From the NCBI GenBank assembly GCA_030533445.1, contig CM060072.1:16871267-16935266 (forward strand): a DNA stretch of 64,000 nt, in the 5' to 3' direction. Origin of the DNA: Cyprinodon diabolis (taxonomy: Eukaryota > Chordata > Actinopteri > Cyprinodontiformes > Cyprinodontidae). Both the position numbers and the translations under genes were made by a program. The notes beneath the pieces were generated by a model that saw only the letters and a list, made by a program, of their open reading frames with translations, was not told where the DNA came from and did not search any database. Shown in pieces: positions 60,680-64,000 of this stretch. Numbering within the stretch: position 1 is the first letter of the stretch; the number at the start of each line of letters is the position of its first letter.

Positions 60680-62604
60680 GACTGTAATTCTATTTTTTTT
60701 TTTTAAATGGAGCTCTGTAAAGGGCCACCTACTTTTTCACAGCACAGCACGTTACCTGAAATGTAAGCACGTATTCTTGGGAATTTCTGCTTGCATTCAG
60801 TCAAAACAATGTCATTGTTACAAGAAGGACATTTCATTGCCTAATTTCCTTCTTGTTTTTTATGGTGCTTATTTGCTTAACTTAATAGTTTCAGAAGTGA
60901 TTGCAGAGCAAAATGACTATTTATTAGCATCAACTCAATATAAGTATTTATTTCTTACATTTTTTTTTGTTGTTGAAATATCACAATTCAAGCAAGGGCT
61001 CAATCACAGTTAAACTGCACGCTATTTGAACAAGTCCCATTACACTGTGTGCAACTGAGAGCACCAATTAAATGGTTTCTACCAGTGACTGCTGAAGGAT
61101 TTAGCTAAGTGAAAACATTTTCTGCAACTCTTTTACCTCAGATATTTTAGCCGTATTTTTGAGTGACTTGTTTTTTAAACTCCTCCAATGACATTTCTAT
61201 ATTTATTCAGGTAACATGATTAGCTCAAGTGTTTTTTTAAATAGCATTTTTAATCTCTACAAAGCAGTTTGTGAATTTTTAAACCTTATAGGTTGTCATT
61301 TTTTTATTAAAAATGAGGTGGAGGATAATAAAAGATAAGTGTAATTGTATTTTCTCTTCACACAACAGCTAGACAACATAATCTGTAATGACAAACAAAT
61401 AGAATACGGCCATGGAGGATTTGTGGATATTTTCCAGTAATTGCCCATTTTTCATCTGCCATTGCCTCCACCTCCTCCCCTTTTAATTTATTTTTGCCCT
61501 CCCGCAAAATGAGAGGTTAAGAAAATGAAAATCAGGTAGTCATTAGTCAAAGCAGTCAACCATTCAACAGTTAAAAAATGTAATTTTTTGTTAAACTGAC
61601 AGAACAGCGCTGTGTTGTAAGTAGATTCAAGTCAGATTGAGGTACAACAAGAGCCAATCAGTTATCAAACCTAAACATAAAACAATTCAATTAATTACTT
61701 TGTTGTGTGTTATCAAAACCGGTGAAGTGATAATTATGCCTAAACTTGCAGCCATCATATGTTTTCCATGTAATTTATTTCTGTTCAGTTGAAAAATGAA
61801 TGGAGAAGCATGGATGTCAATGAAAAGGCTAATTTAAATATTTTGTTCACTGACACAGACAGTTCTATAACACGCAGCTCTTTTTTTAAGGTGAGTATTA
61901 TATCCAACAAAAATGCAAATTAACATTCTAGAAGTTCATGTAAGTGAATATGATTTATGATGTAGTTGAATTTGAGAGGAAAAGAAAGTGTTTTTCAGTT
62001 CTGATATAATATGCTCTTTCTGAATGCTGACTGAACACCAACCGAGGCTTCTGCTGGGAACAGCTCCAATAAAATGATACTACTGTATAATAACCTAGCC
62101 CCATGGACACTTCTCCACACCCAACTACAGTTAGGGATTCAGCTGCTGCTGTCAGATGATGGAAATCAAATAATGAATTTTTACATCCCCATTCATTTAA
62201 TTTTCTCAGGAAAAAATGCAATTTTTCCAGGAAAGTAGTGCTGAGTTTCTCTATTGTAGTATAATTAAAAAAGAGATAATAAGCTGGCCAGTACCTTTTT
62301 ATTGATGAAGACAAAATTTTAGACTTTCCATTTCAAAGCCACTGTAAAAGCATCACAGTAAGATTTTATAAAACATTTTAATCATCTTATAAAATATAAA
62401 ATATTATATTTCAGGCAAAATGTTTGAGCACAACCACATATGGTTATCTTATCTTTAAAAGGCTATTAAACATCCACTGCATCAAGTAAGATACACAGCC
62501 ACAGAATAAGCTACTTTGAGTAGCAGAACATAAAAAAATAAATAAATAAAAAAGAATAAAATCACTGACTTTAAACATACTGGATAAAAAACAACAATAA
62601 CAAG
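60680..62604. other. Non-coding stretch with a candidate conserved block
   Basis: 61290-61540 contains ATCTGTAATGACAAACAAAT and a GGCCATGGAGGATTTGTGG stretch in otherwise AT-rich sequence. It is non-coding and non-repetitive, so possibly conserved. Nothing else was recognised. Confidence 0.4.
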
Positions 62605-62609
62605 TTAGG

Positions 62610-63463
62610 TGTTGGGATCCTCAGGCTCGCCCACCAGAGGGCGCCGAGGATCCCCCTCTGCTCTTTGTTATTTTCCCTTAGGGCTGGAGTTGCTGTTGGG
62701 ATCTGGAGATTACCCTCTGTCTCCAGCAGAGTGCGCCGTGGGTCTTCTGGAGCTGGAACCTTCCAGCACACCTGATTTCCATCTACTCATCAGGAGACCT
62801 CCCCTTTATAAGCTTCTGCCAGACCTTGCTTCCACGCCGCAGTGTTGATCTTAGTTGGTTAGCTTCCAGAGTCTCTGTTACAGATTGAATCTTGGTTGTG
62901 TCTAGAGTGAGATCAGATTCTAATCCCTCCTTTGTCTGTGTCTCACAGGAAACCTGTCTCTGGTCTGAAGCTCAGGAAGAGCTGCCTCACTGGAAACCTG
63001 TCTCTGGTCTGAAGCTCAGGAAGAGCTGCATCACAGGAAACCAGTCTCAAGCCTGAAGCTCTAGGAGAGCTTAACCTGCTAATCTGCCCTGGTGAGCCAA
63101 CCTGAAGGTTCCTATGTGGAATCACCCTGAAGAATCCTATGTGGATGTTCCCTGTTCTCTGCAATGAGCTGGAAGCTCAGCCTGAAGAATCCTACGTGGA
63201 TTTTCCCTGTTGTTCTCTGCAGTGAGCTGGAAGCTCAGATCAAGGTCTGCCATACTTTGCCTGAAGTTAGATGCTTAGCTTCTTATAAACTCTGCTAACC
63301 AACAGTGTCCGGTCCCAGTCAAGACTCTAGTGAACCAGCCCTGAACCTATTCAAGATCATATTCTTTATCATGTGCTTGTGAACCATAATAAACTCTGAA
63401 CTTTTACCCAGTTTCCGTGTACGATCTGCATTTTGGGCTTAACTCTAAGAACCCATCATGACA
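62610..63463 (+). mobile_element. Solo LTR (family E, related to the LTR at 3571)
   Basis: 854 bp from TGTTGGGATCC to CCATCATGACA, flanked by the perfect 5-bp duplication TTAGG (62605-62609 and 63464-63468). U3 carries CCACCAGAGGGCGCC at 62631-62645, as in the 3571 element, and a diverged second unit at 62695-62750. A TTTATAA box lies near 62812 and an AATAAA near 63391. Two internal tandem arrays are present: about three ~52-bp units at 62945-63070 and two ~62-bp units at 63115-63240. No internal region is present, so it arose by LTR-LTR recombination. Confidence 0.9.
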
Positions 63464-63469
63464 TTAGGT

Positions 63470-64000
63470 AAGGGAGGAAACTCATAAAATGTGTCCTCTA
63501 CATGCTTTGCATCCACTGTGCTTAAAATATTAAGGATTTATTTTTTTGTCCGTAAAGTTATGCTCTTCAAAGTGTGGGAGAGAATGAGTGACATAGAAGA
63601 GGTAAAACGGGGTCAACTGCTGGACCACTGACTGGACAGGACCTCAGCAGCAGAGAGCCATGAGCTGCCCGCCCTCCGCGAGAAGGGGGGCTGGGGACCG
63701 GTAAGGCAGGCAGGGGGGAAGCACAGCGACGCAGGTGTCCGGTCTACTGTTACCGGGTTAGGTTCGGTCGTTCAATCCCTCCTGGCTCGTGCTTGCACTG
63801 TGGTCGACGAAAATCTTGGAAGATTTTGAAATTCCCCCAGACATTTGACTACTGGTCACCCTAACTAGCACAATTTCAAAATGTAAACCCTGTAAAACTT
63901 CTGGTTTACACAAAACAATAAGACAGTGTCCATGTTAATGCACCTATCTGTGTATTATTGGAAGGACCACATATACAAAAAAAGCAGCAAAATTCCAGTT
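63470..64000. other. Non-coding, with a GC-rich repeat-like block
   Basis: 63590-63865 is GC-rich and ends ..CTACTGGTCACCCTAACTAG, resembling the end of a non-autonomous fish element, but only one end can be guessed. The remainder is AT-rich. Confidence 0.35.

Overview
The window looks like nuclear DNA of a teleost fish. It is AT-rich, holds long (TA)n and (ATCC)n microsatellites, and carries repeat classes typical of ray-finned fish: three Tc1/mariner transposons, LTR elements starting TGTT(G/A)GGA and ending CATGACA, V-SINE/MERMAID-type and tRNA-derived SINEs, and decayed non-LTR retrotransposons. I could not recognise a host protein-coding gene, tRNA, rRNA or CRISPR array. The background is best read as intergenic sequence or a very large intron, with a few higher-complexity islands that may be conserved non-coding elements. 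I cannot name the species.

Layout. 1-9 kb: quiet sequence, an LTR-like piece (971-1330), one open exon-like block (2310-2578), then a complete short LTR retrotransposon (3571-5811) with matching 5-bp target duplications. It has a polypurine tract and an 11-nt primer site complementary to its own predicted transcript 5' end, but repeat-rich coding sequence instead of gag-pol. 9-18 kb: mostly unique, with a V-SINE-like element (12940-13321) and a TTAA-flanked non-autonomous DNA element (14867-15353). 18.7-21.5 kb: a nest in which a Tc1/mariner transposon with D-D36-E spacing (19737-20959) interrupts a LINE-like element, followed by another SINE. 25-33 kb: transposase and RecQ-helicase-like remnants, 5'-truncated SINE/LINE tails with target duplications, and LTR pieces. 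35.4-36.8 kb: a heavily mutated C-terminal half of a non-LTR retrotransposon with reverse transcriptase end, CCHC finger and restriction-like endonuclease. 39-48.7 kb: more LTR-family copies, a SINE and LINE debris.

48.8-52.3 kb is the most striking block. Two different Tc1-like transposons, each with about 200-bp terminal inverted repeats, sit back to back in one (TA)n tract. The first (48917-50520) has two premature stops. The second (50641-52252) has an uninterrupted transposase with a full D,D34E triad and near-identical ends, so it may be functional or recently active. 53-54.5 kb holds an inverted-repeat element whose left arm was hit by a solo LTR; the intact right arm records the pre-insertion site. 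The rest is quiet sequence, two SINEs and a second solo LTR (62610-63463) with a perfect target duplication.

The recognisable coding sequences belong to mobile elements. They do not form a pathway. What links them is a record of successive insertions, several of which can be ordered by nesting.
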